DNA of 64,000 nt from Rattus norvegicus (taxonomy: Eukaryota; Chordata; Mammalia; Rodentia; Muridae): positions 66,460,424 to 66,524,423 of the forward strand of contig NC_086024.1 in the NCBI RefSeq assembly GCF_036323735.1, given 5' to 3'. Made by a program: the position numbers and the translations under genes. Shown here in pieces: positions 1 to 12,600 of this stretch (position 1 is its first letter; the number at the start of each line of letters is the position of its first letter). Below the pieces are notes generated by a model. The model was given only the letters and a program-made list of their open reading frames with translations. It was not told the DNA's origin and made no database searches.

Positions 1-2190
1 AAGAACTTCAATCCTCTGAAGAAAGAAATTGAAGAAGATCTCAGAAGATGGAAATATTTCCCATTGCTCATGGATTGGCAGGATTAAGGTAGTAAAAATG
101 GCCTTTTTACCAAAAGTGATCTACAGATTTAATGCAATCTCCATGAAAATAACAATCCAATTCTTCAGAGAGTTAGGTAGAACAATTTGCAAATTCATCT
201 GGAATAACAAAAAACCCAGGATACCTAAAACTATCCTCAACAATAAAAGGACTTCCTGGGGAATCACTATCCCTGAATTCAAGCAGTATTACAGAGCAAT
301 AGTGATAAAAACTGCATGGTATTTGTACAGAGACAGACAGATAGACCAGTGGAATAGAATTGAAGACCCAGAAATGAACCCACACACCTATGTACACTTG
401 ATTTTTGACAAAGGGGCCAAAACCATCCAATGGAAAAAAGATAGCATTTTCAGCAAATGGTGCTGGTTCAACTGGAGGTCAACATGTAGAAGAATGCAGA
501 TCGATCCATGCTTATCACCCAGTACAAAGCTTAAGTCCAAGTGGATCAAGGACCTCCATATCAAACCAGATACACTCAAATTAATAGAAGAAAAAGTGGG
601 GAAGCATCTCGAACACATGAGCACTGGAGAAAATTTCCTGAACAAAACACCAATGGCCTATGCTCTAAGATCAAGAATCGACAAATGGAATCTCATAAAA
701 CTGCAAAGCTTCTGTAAGGCAAAGGACACTGTGGTTAGGACAAATCGGCAACCAACAGATTGGGAAAAGATCTTTACCAATCCTACAACAGATAGAGGCC
801 TTATATCCAAAATATACAAAGAACTCAAGAAGTTAGACCTCAGGGAGACAAATAAACCTATTAAAAATGCGGTTCAGAACTAAACAAAGAATTCACAGCT
901 GAGGAATGCCGAATGGCCGAAAAACACCTAAAGAAATGTTCAATATCTTTAGTCATAAGGGAAATGCAAATCAAAACAACCCTGAGATTTCACCTCACAC
1001 CAGTGAGAATGGCTAAAATAAAAAACTCAGGTGACAGCAAATGCCGGTGAGGATGTGGAGAAAGAGGAACACTCCTCCATTGTGGGATTGCAGACTGGTA
1101 CAACCATTCTGGAGGCTGCCACAGAATATTAGAGATTGACCTACCTAGGACCCAGCTATACCTCTCTTGGGCATATACTCAAAAGATGCCCCAACATATA
1201 ACAAAGACACATCCTCCACTAGGTTCATAGCAGCCTTATTTATAATATCCAGAAGATGGAAAGAACCCAGATGCTCTTCAACAGGGGAATGGATACAGAA
1301 AATGTGGTACATCTACACAATGGAATATTACTCAGCTATCAAAAACAGTGACTTTATAAAATTCATAGGCAAATGGATGGACCTGGAAAATATCATCTTG
1401 AGTGAGGTAACCCAGTCACAGAAAAACATATATGGTATGCTCTCATTGATTAGTGCTTATTATCCCAAATGCTCGATTTACGCTAGATGCACAGAACACA
1501 TGAAACTCAAGAAGGATGACCAAAATGCGAATGCTTCACTCTTCTTTAAAGGGGGAACATGAATACCCTTGGCAGGGAATAGGAAGGCAAAGTTCAGAAC
1601 AGAGGCAGAAGGAACATCCATTTAGAGCCTGCCCCACATGTGGCCTATATATATACAGCCACCAAACTAGATAAGATGGCTAAATCGAAGAAGTGCAGGC
1701 TGACAGGAACCAGATGTAGATCTCTCCTGAGAGACACACCCAGAATACTGCAAATACAGAGGCGAATGTCAGCAGCAACCCACTGAACTGAGAATGGGAC
1801 CCTCGTTGAAGGAATCAGAGAAAGGACTGGAAGAGCTTGAAGGCGCTCGAGACCCCATATGAACAACAATGCCAACCAACCAGATCTTCCAGGGACTAAG
1901 CCACTACCTAAAGACTATACATGGACTGACCCTGGACTCTGACCCCATAGGTAGCAATGAATATCCTAGTAAGAGCACCAGTGGAAGGGGAAGCCCTTGG
2001 TCCTGCCAAGACTGAAACCCCAGTGAACTTGATTGTTTCGGGGAGGGTGGCAATGGAAGTAGGATGGGGAGGGGAAGCCCATATAGGGAAGGGGAGGGGC
2101 AGGGGTTAGGGGGATGTTGGCCCGGAAACCGGGAAGGGGAATAATAATTGAAATGAAAATAAGAAATACTCATGTTAATAGAGAAAAAAA
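1..2190 (+). mobile_element. L1 (LINE-1), 3' half, cut by window edge
   Basis: The sequence enters at the ORF2 region after the reverse transcriptase and runs through the ORF2 C-terminus into a G-rich 3' UTR that ends at a short A-rich tail near 2190. It aligns by eye in sense orientation with the intact minus-strand L1 at 13327-19871. The copy is decayed: a frameshift near 870, a stop in the Cys-rich region near 1048, and a rearranged or deleted stretch near 1098-1130. It is L1Rn-like. How much of the 5' part exists lies outside the window. Confidence 0.93.
29..1460 (+). pseudogene. L1 ORF2 C-terminal remnant (broken)
   Basis: An open frame of 284 codons (29-883) encodes the ORF2 region downstream of the reverse transcriptase, including the WYxYRDRQIDQWNR block and a GKHLEHM block. 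The frame is lost near 870 where one base is missing compared with the intact L1. The remainder runs in other frames: the Cys-rich motif region near 1020-1090 carries a TGA in place of a tryptophan codon, and the last ORF2 residues (YTMEYYSAIK, then LISAY instead of LISGY-stop) are in the frame 1167-1562. No functional product is expected. It lacks the endonuclease and reverse transcriptase parts. Confidence 0.9.
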
Positions 2191-2354
2191 GATTTCTACT
2201 AGTAAGTTTAGTGTATCTCCATCACTATGATGATGATTCCTTTGATACTGAGACTATGGCTATTTAGAAACTAAGGCTCAAATTTTCAGCACTCTCTAAC
2301 ACACAAAAACTATCTGATACCATAAACTCTTACTGGAGCTAATATTGTTGCCAA

Positions 2355-4265
2355 TCCTTTTTTTTTATTGGATACTTTTTATTTACATTTCAAATGTTAT
2401 TTCCTTTCCCGGTTTCCTGTCCATAACCCCCCTATCACATCCCCCTCCTCCTCTTCTATAAGAGTGTTTCCTGTCCCCAACCAGCCCTCCTTCCAGCCTC
2501 CCCACCCTGACATTCCGCTACAGTAGGGGGTCCAGCCTTGGCAGCCTTAGCTTCTCCTCCCATTGGTGCCCAATAAAGCCATCCTCTGCTACATATGCAG
2601 CTGAAGCCATGGGTCTGTCCATGTGTACTCTTTGCATGATGGTTTAGTCCCTAGGAGCTCTGGTTGGTTGGTCTTGTTGTTCTTATGGGGTTTCCAGCCC
2701 CTTCAGCTCCTTCAATTCTTTCTCTAATTCCTCCAATGGGGACCCAGTTCTCAGTTCAATGTTTTGTGACTAGCATTTGCCTCTGTATTTTGTCACACTC
2801 TGGCTAAGCCTCTCAATAGAGAGCTATATCAGTCTCCTGTCAGCTTGTATACTTATTGGCTTCATCAATATCGTCTAGGTTTGGTGGCTGTATGTATATG
2901 AGCTGGATCCCCAGGTAGAGTAGGCTCTAAATGGCCATTCCTTCAGTCTCTGCTCTAAACTTTGTCTCCATATCTATTCCTAAGAGTATTTTTGTTCCCC
3001 ATTTAAGGAGGACTGAAGCATCTGTTCTTTGGTCATCCATCTTCTTGATCTTGATGTGGTCTGTGGATGTTATCTTGGGTAATTCAAACTTTTGGGCTAA
3101 TATCCACTTATCAGTGAGTACACATCATGTGGGTTTATTTTTATTTTATTTTCGTTCTTTTTTGTGATTAGTTTACCTCACTCAGAATGATATTTTCTAG
3201 TTCCATCCATTTGCCTATGAATTTCATGAAGTCATTGTTTTTGATAGCTGAGTAGTATTCCATTGTGTAGATGTACCACATTTTCTGTATCCATTTCTCT
3301 GTTGAAAGGGAACTGGGTTATTTTCAGCTTCTGGCTATTATAAATAAGGCTTCTATGAACATAGTAGACATGGGCCTTTGTTGTATGTTGGAGCATCATT
3401 TGGGTATATGCCCAGGAGTGGTATAGCTGGGGCCTCAGGTAGTATGATGTCCAATTTTCAGAGGAACATCAAGACTGATTTCCAGAGTGGTTGTAACAGC
3501 TTGCAATCCCACCAACAATGGGGGAGTATTCCTCTTTCTCCCCATCCTTGCCACCATCTGCTGTTGCCTGAGTTTGTGATCTTAGCCACTCTGACTGAAG
3601 TGAGGTGGAATCTCAGGGTCATTTTAATTTGCATTTCCCTGATGACTAAGGATGTTGAAAATTTCATTAGGTGTTTCTCAGCCATTCGATATTCCTCAGC
3701 TGAGAATTCTTTGTTTAGCTCTGTACCCCATTTTTAATAGGCTTATTTGGCTCTCTGAGGTCTAACTTCTTGAGTTCTTTGTATATATTGTATATTAGCC
3801 CTCTATCAGATGTAGGCTTGGTAAAGATCTTTTCTTAATCTGTTGGTTTTCATTTTGTCCTAATGATAGGGTCCTTTGCCTTACAAAAGCTTTGCAGTTT
3901 TATGAGGTACCATTTGTTGATTCTTGGTCTTAGAGCATAAGTCATTGATGGAAATTTTCCCTAGCACCTAAGTGTTCGAGGCTCTTCCCTACTTTTTCTT
4001 CTATTCTTTTGAGTGTGTCTGGTTGTATGTGGAGGTCCTTGTTCCACTTGGACTTAAGCTTTGTATGCTGTGATAAGAATGGGTTGATTTGCATTATTCT
4101 ACATGCTGATCTCCAGTTGAACCCCCACCATTTGTTGAAAATGCTATCTTTTTTCAACTGGATGGTTTTAGCTCCTTGGTCAAGATCAAGTGTCCACAGG
4201 TGTGAGGGCTCATTTCTGGATCTTCAGTTCTATTGATCTACCTGCCTGTCTCTGTACTAATAACC
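2355..4265 (-). mobile_element. Older L1, 5'-truncated, minus strand
   Basis: A T-run at 2357 begins a reverse-complement L1 3' UTR, followed rightwards by the ORF2 C-terminus (Cys-rich region near 3530-3560) and ending near 4265 at the motif for WYxYRDRQ. The 3' end differs from the young copies and resembles older rodent L1 or Lx types. Only short ORF2 frames remain (3458-3685, 3942-4157), with stops and frameshifts between them. No target-site duplication could be recognised. Confidence 0.9.
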
Positions 4266-5879
4266 GTTTTGGTACATATTTTTAATTATTTTAACTTTGA
4301 GCTTGTTTTTAATGTTTTAGATCTGAATCTTTATGAAACATTTTTAAAGAATTAAAGAATGTTTATTATATTAATGATCGAAATGTGTCAACTTATAATC
4401 ATCCAATCACCAACTGAGCATCATTTCTATCATACAGGTTTGCAATTTTCACGTTCATATTTTTTAATTTATGTAAAATATACTGCATAACTTTAATATT
4501 AACATTAGATACTACTATTTATCAGAAGATTAAATTCAGCAAGTAGTTAGAGGAAACAGGCATTCCTCAGTAAAGAGTATATAGAAAAATACATTTTAAA
4601 TACTTGTTTAAGGGGATAAGCTGAGTAATGACTATCCTCAGTGTGTCAACACTAGCAGGCACGCAACTCCTGCCTGGGCCCACACTTTCTTTAAAGCTGC
4701 ATGAATGAATAGCCAGCATAGAGATCAAGAATGACTTAAGGTCTTAGGTTCAACTTGTGCTTCATATTTCCTCCAAGAAAAGTGTTTTTCAAAGTGCAAT
4801 CTTCAGTGCCAGGAAATCAATTAACTTAAAAAATTGCTCACCCTGCCAATAATCAGTAATATGAATGGACTCTTATTGTGTGGTGCCTGAACAAATTAAA
4901 GGAGCAATTCCTGACTACTGGGTCTAACTCCAAGAGAACAAGGTTTCTCTGAAATGGGAGATAGAAACAAAAATGAGGGCAAGCCATCTGAGTATCCTCA
5001 TAAAGCTTCCAAATGGACCACAAGATGTATTTGTTTTCTCCAAAGATGCAAAAATCTGTAAAGATTCCCTGACGGCAGCATTTCTGTGCATGAAGTCACT
5101 ATATACAAGAAGCCTGTCTGTAAGGCGAAGGCTATATAAATGTGTGATAACAATAAAGTTAGCATAGGTGGTGCAGAAATAAATACTGGTGTTCAATTGT
5201 AGACCAGGTGGAAGTTTGTAATCTAAAGTCCACATATGGAAATGCTACAAACACAGAAATTGTTGTTTTTATATTAAGCTGGATGCTATGTAAGTCAGGG
5301 CCTGGAGGGACTCAGTAAGATGTAATTACATGTTTATATTTGAGGTATTTTTGGTCCATTGTTGTTATTCAGAGAAGTGGACAGAGACCTACTGCCGTGG
5401 CCAATGCTATGTTTATAATGAAATCATATCCAATATGAAACAAGATCAGGTTTCTATGAAACACTCTTTAAAAACTCCTTGAGAAATGTTTACAATAGAG
5501 AAAAAGTTCCTGTTTTTGTTTTACACCAAACCCTCATTTTGCCTTTAGAGCAAGACTTTCAAATTGTCCAGGTTGGCCTTGAATTCTAGATCTTTCTACC
5601 TCTATCTCCTATGTGCTAAGATTACAGAAATCACCACTACTCCTAATTTAATATGTTCTTCTTGGGTAACAGTTTTCACTGTGACATTTCTTCAGCCTTT
5701 CTTGCACATCAGTAACTAGCATTGTGGGTGAGATCTATAGTGATTCTGGTCACAGTGTAAATCACTCCTTATTCTTTTTGTCACTCACATGTAAAATTTC
5801 ATTTTTATTTTGAATATTTGTTAGTTTCAAGAGAGTATGCTAAATGTGTGCTTTTATCCCTGGTGCATAAATATGCACG
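4266..5879. other. Apparently unique, AT-rich DNA without a gene
   Basis: I see no splice-bounded coding frame, RNA gene or recent transposon here apart from a short SINE relic at 5560-5648. The two overlapping frames near 4924-5235 have no recognisable domain and look like chance. Confidence 0.5.
5560..5648 (-). mobile_element. Degraded B1-type SINE
   Basis: Reverse-complement B1 landmarks are readable: GTCCAGGTTGGCCTTGAA, then CTACCTCTATCTCCTATGTG and GATTACAG. Both ends are eroded and the copy is highly diverged. Confidence 0.6.
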
Positions 5880-5888
5880 TCAACTTTT
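5880..5888. repeat. Target-site duplication, left copy (9 bp)
   Basis: TCAACTTTT is repeated at 6089-6097 on the other side of a 200-bp L1 tail, so the pair marks the insertion boundaries. The T-rich end is ambiguous with the L1 tail. Confidence 0.7.
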
Positions 5889-6088
5889 TTTCCATCTTTA
5901 TTAACTTGAGTATTTCTTATTTACATTTCGATTGTTATTCCCCTTCCCGGTTTCTGAGCCAACAACATCCACCTAACCCATCCCCCTGCCCTTCTATATG
6001 GGTGTTCCCCTCCCCATCCTCCCCCCATTACCACCCCCCCAACAATCACGTTCACTGGGGGTTCAGTCTTGGCAGGACCAAGGGCACT
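5889..6088 (-). mobile_element. Severely 5'-truncated L1 tail (200 bp)
   Basis: Reverse complement of the terminal L1 3' UTR only: T-run, TTATTAACTTGAG, the TTCCCGGTTTC block, the C-rich tract, and the GGTTCAGTCTTGGCAGGACC block. It stops abruptly at 6088 and is flanked by the 9-bp direct repeat TCAACTTTT. It has no coding capacity. Confidence 0.9.
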
Positions 6089-6097
6089 TCAACTTTT

Positions 6098-7394
6098 AAT
6101 ATACAAGCTTTCCTTGCTTCTAAATACATTTTCAATAATCATCACCTTTTTGCTATCTCCCCTTCACCTCTCCCTGATAACGTGCACCTGATGTAGTATG
6201 CTACTGTTGCGTTATCTTCCATGTTCTTTGATTATTTCTTTAATTGTTTCTATCTCAATATCTACCTATGCTGCCTCTTATGTATAACCAATTTTTGATG
6301 CCTCGATTTTGCTACTTAACTATATTCACATCAGATTAGCCAGAAAAGCAAGTTTTACTTCAAGCATCTATTTTCATTTCTAAGACTTATTAGTGAGTTT
6401 TCATATCATTTTTTTCTAATTCCACTTGTTCCTTTTTTGATATTATTTGCACTGCTATACTTATTAAATTAATATTTAAATACTTCAAGGTACCTTTTAA
6501 ATTATTTTTATTTTCTTTTAACAAATGATTTGCTCAGTTTTAGCAGCAATGTTCCTTGGTTTCACTTACGTCTTTGTTTTTGGTTTTATCTTTCTTTCGG
6601 AGACAGGCTTACTGTGTATCCCAGGCTGGCTATATTGAGTTGAGTGACTCCTGTTTAAGAATCCTAGGAACTAATATGTCAAGACTATGACTTCATACCA
6701 TGACATGCTTATAGAGACAGATGAGCAGGCTTGCCTTTAGCAGGGTTTTGTTGTTGCTGCCACTATGGTTGACTTCTTTTGACTGGAACTTCTAAAGTTC
6801 CCTTAGCCAGCACTCCCATTTCCTACAGAAGTAGACTATGTCTAACACTGATTATTCATGCCTTTTAAACTCAGGAGTCCTTATCCCAATTGCAGATGTC
6901 AAAGTACATAAGGAATGATAGGCATGGTCACGTGGCTCACCACCATACACAGCACAGGATAGGCTTGACATGCTCTTAGATACACTTGAGAAACCGCTTC
7001 TGTGCCATGCAATTACTCGCTGCACTCATCTCAATTCCAAGCTCAGAGTACCACTTTCCTTGATATGATTTGTTATTCTTCCATTTTTATCCTACAGAAA
7101 ATTTCTTCTTGAACATCAATAGCTGTTACTGTTGGGATTTTTAATACTTATTTCTTTCTTACTTCAAATCTCTATTTTATTTTATTGCAATCTACGATCA
7201 TTGTATATTTTGTTTCAAAAACAGGGGGGAAGGATGAAGTACACATAGTATGAAGCAATCCTGGAAAAAAAAGCAACAGAGTACACAGGGAATCTGAAGA
7301 TGCAATTGAACTGCAGAAGATACGGAATCTTGACTAGAACACACATGACGCACAGTATCTTGTTCTAGTGCAGTACTTCCATGATCAGTTAATT
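6098..7394. other. Unique AT-rich DNA with one SINE relic
   Basis: No coding frame longer than about 60 codons is convincing. A B1-like relic sits at 6570-6665. Confidence 0.45.
6570..6665 (-). mobile_element. Degraded B1-type SINE with T-rich tail
   Basis: A T-rich run is followed by GGAGACAGGCTTACTGTG and CCCAGGCTGGCTATATTGAG, which are the reverse-complement B1 landmarks. The second half is eroded. Confidence 0.6.
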
Positions 7395-7481
7395 TTATAT
7401 ATACATATATAAAATTATGTATATATGTATATATAAAATTTTATATATATACAAAATTATATATACACAATATATAATTTT
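7395..7481. repeat. AT-rich low-complexity (TATA)n tract
   Basis: An imperfect alternation of TATATA and AAAATT units, with inverted pairing possible between its halves. It is probably a decayed TA microsatellite. Confidence 0.8.
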
Positions 7482-7724
7482 GGTGGCTCTAAGTTTATCA
7501 TTACTCTTCAGAATGTCTATCTATTTTTCAATAGTGATACATATGCTTCTAGGCTGCAATAATAATTGCTTCTAGCCTGGCACTATAGTTAGGAAGATTA
7601 TGAATGTTTCATAATGAGGAAAACTATTAACTTTGCAAGGCCTTAGCTTTCTTCTTCCATTGAAATGAAATGTTATAGCACAAGTTTTACTCAGAAACAC
7701 TATTCATTCTTAACATCACGTCAC

Positions 7725-7861
7725 AGGTTGGGAGGGATTTAGCTCAGTGGGAGTTGGGGATTTAGCTCAGGGGTAGAGCTCTTGCCTAGCAAGCGCAAGG
7801 CCCTGGGTTCGGTCCCCAGCTCCGAAAAAAAAGAAAAAAGAAAAAAAGAAATAAGAAAAAA
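7725..7861 (+). mobile_element. ID SINE (BC1-related) with duplicated 5' head
   Basis: The ID body starts at 7756 (GGGGATTTAGCTCAG), continues through TTGCCTAGCAAGCGCAAGG and GGTTCGGTCCCCAGCTCC to 7824, and is followed by an A-rich tail interrupted by G. The body keeps the internal pol III A-box and B-box typical of this tRNA-Ala-derived family. Just before it, 7733-7749 holds a second partial head, GGGATTTAGCTCAGTGG. The near-repeat ATCACGTCAC (7715-7724) and ATCATGTCAC (7862-7871) flanks the whole unit, so both heads probably arrived together. It is not a functional tRNA gene: no CCA-acceptor cloverleaf closes. Confidence 0.92.
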
Positions 7862-7871
7862 ATCATGTCAC

Positions 7872-8229
7872 TATGGAGACAATTCACACAAAATACAATC
7901 CTGTCCTTAGAAAGAAAAATATTACTAATAATCTAAATATCCCAATGTCATTCTAAAATATTATACTTTCATGCTTAGTAAGCAATAAAGAAATCATGCA
8001 TTTGACTTAGGAGTTGACAAGCTTAGAGAAGTAAACATTAACACTAATTTACATGAATATGACATGGAAAGGGTTTAATTTCATACATTTTAAGGAAAAT
8101 CACATTTAAACCACCATATGACACATCACAGAAAGTCTATATTGAGTAAGACAGAGACTAACAAGTGTTAAACAGGAAGTACAATCCTCATTTTGGCTCA
8201 TGAGGTGTAAATTTCATACCCTTTAGAAG
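7872..8229. other. Unique AT-rich DNA
   Basis: Nothing recognisable: no coding frame, repeat or RNA gene that I can support. Confidence 0.4.
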
Positions 8230-8680
8230 GAACAAATTTGTCAACATCTTCTAAATGTTACCATAAACATAACATCCTTTATGACTTGGAAATTCTATTC
8301 CTTGGTTATACCCAACCAAAATGTTCACATATATTTACCAAAATATGTCTACGAAAATATTCCATGAATGGAGTATTCATAATAGCTTCAAACTAGCTGG
8401 TATCCAACCATCAAAAACAGAATGGCTAAATAAATCACAGTGTAGTCACACAGTGCAGAATAATATCACAGTGCAATTGAGCAGCCTCAAACTGGAAATG
8501 GCACTGGATATCTCATGGGTAAAGTGGGACAAATGCCATAGAGATCCATTTTATAACAAGTTCCAAAGGTGACCTCCATTGAAAAATAATGGTTAATGAT
8601 TGATTGTGGATATGAAGTTAATGCTATGAATTTTTTGTACTCTATGCACTTGTTATAGATAAAATATTAAATGTCACAAA
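8230..8680 (+). mobile_element. Ancient mammalian L1 (L1M-like) 3' ORF2 relic
   Basis: In sense orientation the relic keeps the order typical of old L1 ORF2 ends: 'tacccaa..aaaatgttcacatat', then GGAGTATTCATAATAGC, 'atccaaccatc', AGAATGGCTAAATAAA, 'gcagaataat', and a stretch like 'atagagatccattttata'. It is far more diverged than the rodent L1 copies here, implying a pre-rodent insertion. A short open frame at 8321-8572 is a relic, not a gene. Confidence 0.7.
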
Positions 8681-9545
8681 TTGGCATTAAGTCCTCACTT
8701 TGTGAGATATTTTGTCTCTAGCCCATTTCTTGTCTCTCTACTTTCTGTCCATCATGGAAATGAAAAGGGATATTGGCTAGACATTCCTGCATCCAGGATG
8801 TTCTGCACTTGCTCTGTTCAAGAGTATGGAGCTGAACAACCCTATGACATGATCAAAGAAAATTCAACTCTTCCTTCCTTATGCTGATTTCATCAGAAAC
8901 TATCATAGTAAAGAAAGCCTGGCATTAACAATACAGAACTGATGGCATAGATGTAGAAATTCATGCCATATATTTACGAACTATGTCATAAAATGCATTT
9001 TTTACACAGCAATGAGAACTTTATGTCATCTATATAAATATTAGATATGAATAGTACTTTAAGTGTTTAGCTGTTTTTTAGATCTACTCCTAAACTCTAA
9101 AGAATTCATGGAGTATAGTTCAAAGCTAGTTTTTGCATCCAATTAATCATAAATCGGTTTGTTTTTGTTCTCTCAGAGGTTATTTTGTTTTGTTCTCAAT
9201 TTACAGCTATAGAATAAGAATAGTACTTATGAATATCAGTCAAGTGTATAACTGTAAAATTAAGCAAATAGCCTTGCAAAGAGATTCTTCAAATCACATC
9301 TCAGAGAATACTAACACATGAAAAGAGCACTTCTTTCAAAGTCTCCATTGCTGTCTTTCTAGATTTTTATTATGAGCCTTGTCATGGTTTTCGTCTGTAG
9401 GCTTGAACCTGTCAGGTTTTAACACCTAGGTCCAGGAAGAAGCAGAAAGAACCTAGTGATGTTATCCACCAGTCCGTTGATAGCAATGCATTGAATAAAA
9501 TGTGACTGCCTCACTCACAATTACCCTTTCTGCATTCACGGTTAC
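8681..9545. other. Unique DNA without supported gene
   Basis: Two short frames (8681-8887, 9133-9321) show no domain, signal or codon pattern that would support them. No interspersed repeat was recognised. Confidence 0.4.
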
Positions 9546-9571
9546 CAGTTTTTTTTTAATATTATTATTTA

Positions 9572-9614
9572 GCAATAATTTATTTTTATTTATTTATTTA
9601 TTTATTTATTTATT
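9572..9614. repeat. (TTTA)n microsatellite at L1 tail
   Basis: Repeated TTTA units directly abut the minus-strand L1 3' end at 9615. In sense orientation this is a TAAA-patterned poly(A) tail that has expanded. Confidence 0.85.
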
Positions 9615-12600
9615 TTTTATCTTTATTAACTTGAATATTTCTTATTTACATTTCGATTGTTATTCCCCTTTCCGGTTTCCGGACCAACATCCCCCTAACC
9701 CCTGCCCCTCCCCTTCTATATTGGCTTCCCCTCCCCATCCTACTTCCATTGCCACGCTCCCCCAAACAATCAAGTTCACAGGGGTTTCAGTCGTGGCAGG
9801 ACCAAGGACTTCCCCTTCCACTGGTGATCTTACTAGGATATTCATTGCTACCTATGAGGTTGGAGCCCAGGGTCAGTATATGTATAGTCTTTGGGTAGTG
9901 GCTTAGTCCCTGGAAGATCTGGTTGGTTGGCATTGTTTTTCATATGGGGTCTCGAGCCCCTTCAAGCTCTTCCACTCCATTCTCTGATTCCTTCAATGGG
10001 GGGGGGGTCCCATTGGTCCCATTCTCAGTTCAGTGGATTGCTGCTGGCATTCACCTTTGTATTTTCTGTATTCTGGATGTGTCTCTCAGGAGCGATCTAC
10101 ATCTGGTTCCTGTCAGCCTACACTTCTTGGATTCATCCATCTTATCTAGTTTGGTGGCTGTATATGTATGGGCCACATGTGGGGCAGGCTCTGAATGCGT
10201 TTTCCTTCTGCCTCTGTTCTAAACTTTGCCTCCCTATTCCCTGCCAAGGGTATTCTTGTTCCCCTTTTAAAGAAGGAGTGAAACATACGGATTTTGGTCA
10301 TCCTTCTTGAGTTTCATGTGTTCTGTGCATCTAGCATAAATCGAGCATTTGGGTTAATATCCACTTATCAACGAGTGCATACCATGTGTGTCTTTCTGTG
10401 ATTGGGTTAGCTCACTCAGGATGATATTTTCCAGTTCCAACCATTTGCCTACGAATTTCATAAAGTCATTGTTTTTGATAGCTGAGTAATATTCCATTGT
10501 GTAGATGTACCACATTTTCTGTATCCATTCCTCTGTTGAAGGGCATCTGGGTTCTTTCCAGCTTCTGGCTATTCTAAATAAGGCTGCGATGAACATAGTG
10601 GAGCAGTTGTCTTTTTTATATGTTGGGGCATCTTTTGGGTATATGCCCAAGAGAGGTATAGCTGGATCCTCAGACAGTTCAATGTCCAATTTTCTGAGGA
10701 ACCTCCAGACTGATTTCCAGAATGGTTGTATCAGTCTGCAACCCCACCAACAATGGAGGAGTGTTCCTCTTTCTCCACATCCTCGCCAGCATCTGCTGTC
10801 ACCTGAGTTTTTGATCTTAGCCATTCTCACTGGTGTGAGGTGAAATCTCAGGGTTGTTTTGATTTGCATTTCCCTTATGACTAAAGATGTTGAACATTTC
10901 TTTAGGTGTTTCTCTGCCATTCGGCATTCCTCAGCTGTGAATTCTTTGTTTAGCTCTGAGCCCCATTTTTTAATAGGGTTATTTGTCTCCCTGCGGCCTA
11001 ACTTCTTGAGTTCTTTGTATATTTTGGATATAAGGCCTCTATTTGTTGTAGGATTGGTAAAGATCTTTTCCCAATCTGTTGGTTGCCGTTTTGTCCTAAC
11101 CACAGTGTCCTTTGCCTTACAGAAGCTTTGCAGTTTTATGAGATCCCATTTGTCGATTCTTGATCTTAGAGCATAAGCCATTGGTGTTTTGTTCAGGAAA
11201 TTTTTTCCAGTGCCCATGTGTTCCAGATGCTTCCCTAGGTTTTCTTCTATCAGTTTGAGTGTGTCTGGTTTGATGTGGAGGTCCTTGATCCACTTGGACT
11301 TAAGCTTTGTACAGGATGATAAGCATGGATCGATCTGCATTCTTCTACATGTTGACCTCCAGTTGAACCAGCACCATTTGCTGAAAATGCTATCTTTTTT
11401 CCATTGGATGGTTTTGGCTCCTTCGTCAAAAATCAAGTGACCATAGGTGTGTGGGTTCATTTCTGGGTCTTCAGTTCTATTCCATTGGTCTATCTGTCTG
11501 TCTCTGTACCAATACCATGCAGTTTTTATCAATATTTTTCTGTAATACTGCTTGAGTTCAGGGATAGTGATTCCCCCTGAAGTCCTTTTATTGTTGAGGA
11601 TAGTTTTAGCTATCCTGTGAACCCCATTTTTAATAGGGTTATTTGTCTCCCTGTGGTTTAACTTCTTGAGTTCCTTATATATTTTAGATATAAGCCCTCT
11701 ATCTGTTGTAGGATTAGTAAAGATCTTTTCCCAATCTGTTGGTTGCCATTTTGTCCTAACTACAGTGTCCTTTGCCTTACAGAAGCTTTGCAGTTTTATG
11801 AGATTCCATTTGTCGATTCTTGATCTTAGAGCATAGGCCATTGGTGTTTTGTTCAGGAAATTTTCTCCAGTGCCCACGTGTTCGAGATGCTTCCCCATTT
11901 TTCTCCTATTAGTTTCAGTATATCTGGTTTGATGTGGAGGTCCTTGATTCACTTGGACTTAAGCTTTGTACAGGGTGATAAGCATGGATCAATCTGCATT
12001 CTTCTACATGTTGACCTCCAGTTGAACCAGCACCATTTGCTGAAAATACTATCTTTTTTCCATTGGATGGTTTTGGGTTTTTGTCAAAAATCAAGTGACC
12101 ATAGGTGTGTGGGTTCATTTCTGGGTCTTCAATTCTATTCCATTGGTGTATTTGTCTGTCTCTGTACCAATACCATGCAGTTTTTAGCACTATTTTTCTG
12201 TAATACTGCTTGAGTTCAGGGATAGTGATTCCCCCAGAAGTCCTTTTATTGTTGAGGATAGTTATAGCTATCCTGGGTTTTTTGTTATTCCAGATGAATT
12301 TGTTCTGTCTAACTCTCTGAAGAATTGGATTGGTATTTTGATGGGGGTTGCATTGAATCTGTAGATTGCTTTTGGTATAATGGCCATTTTTACTATATTA
12401 ATCCTGCCAGTCCATGAGCATGGGAGACCTTTCCATCTTCTGAGGTCTTCTTCAATTTCTTTCTTCAGAGGCTTGAATTTCTTATCATACAGATCTTTAT
12501 TTGCTTGGTTAAAGTCACACTGAGGTATTTTATATTATTTGGAACTATTATGAAGGGTGTCATTTCCCTAATATCTTTCTCTGTTTGTTTCTCTTTTATG

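Noticed and set aside
7756..7824. tRNA-Ala gene
   Set aside because: The internal promoter boxes are those of an ID SINE; the body lacks a closing acceptor stem and carries an A-rich tail and flanking duplications.
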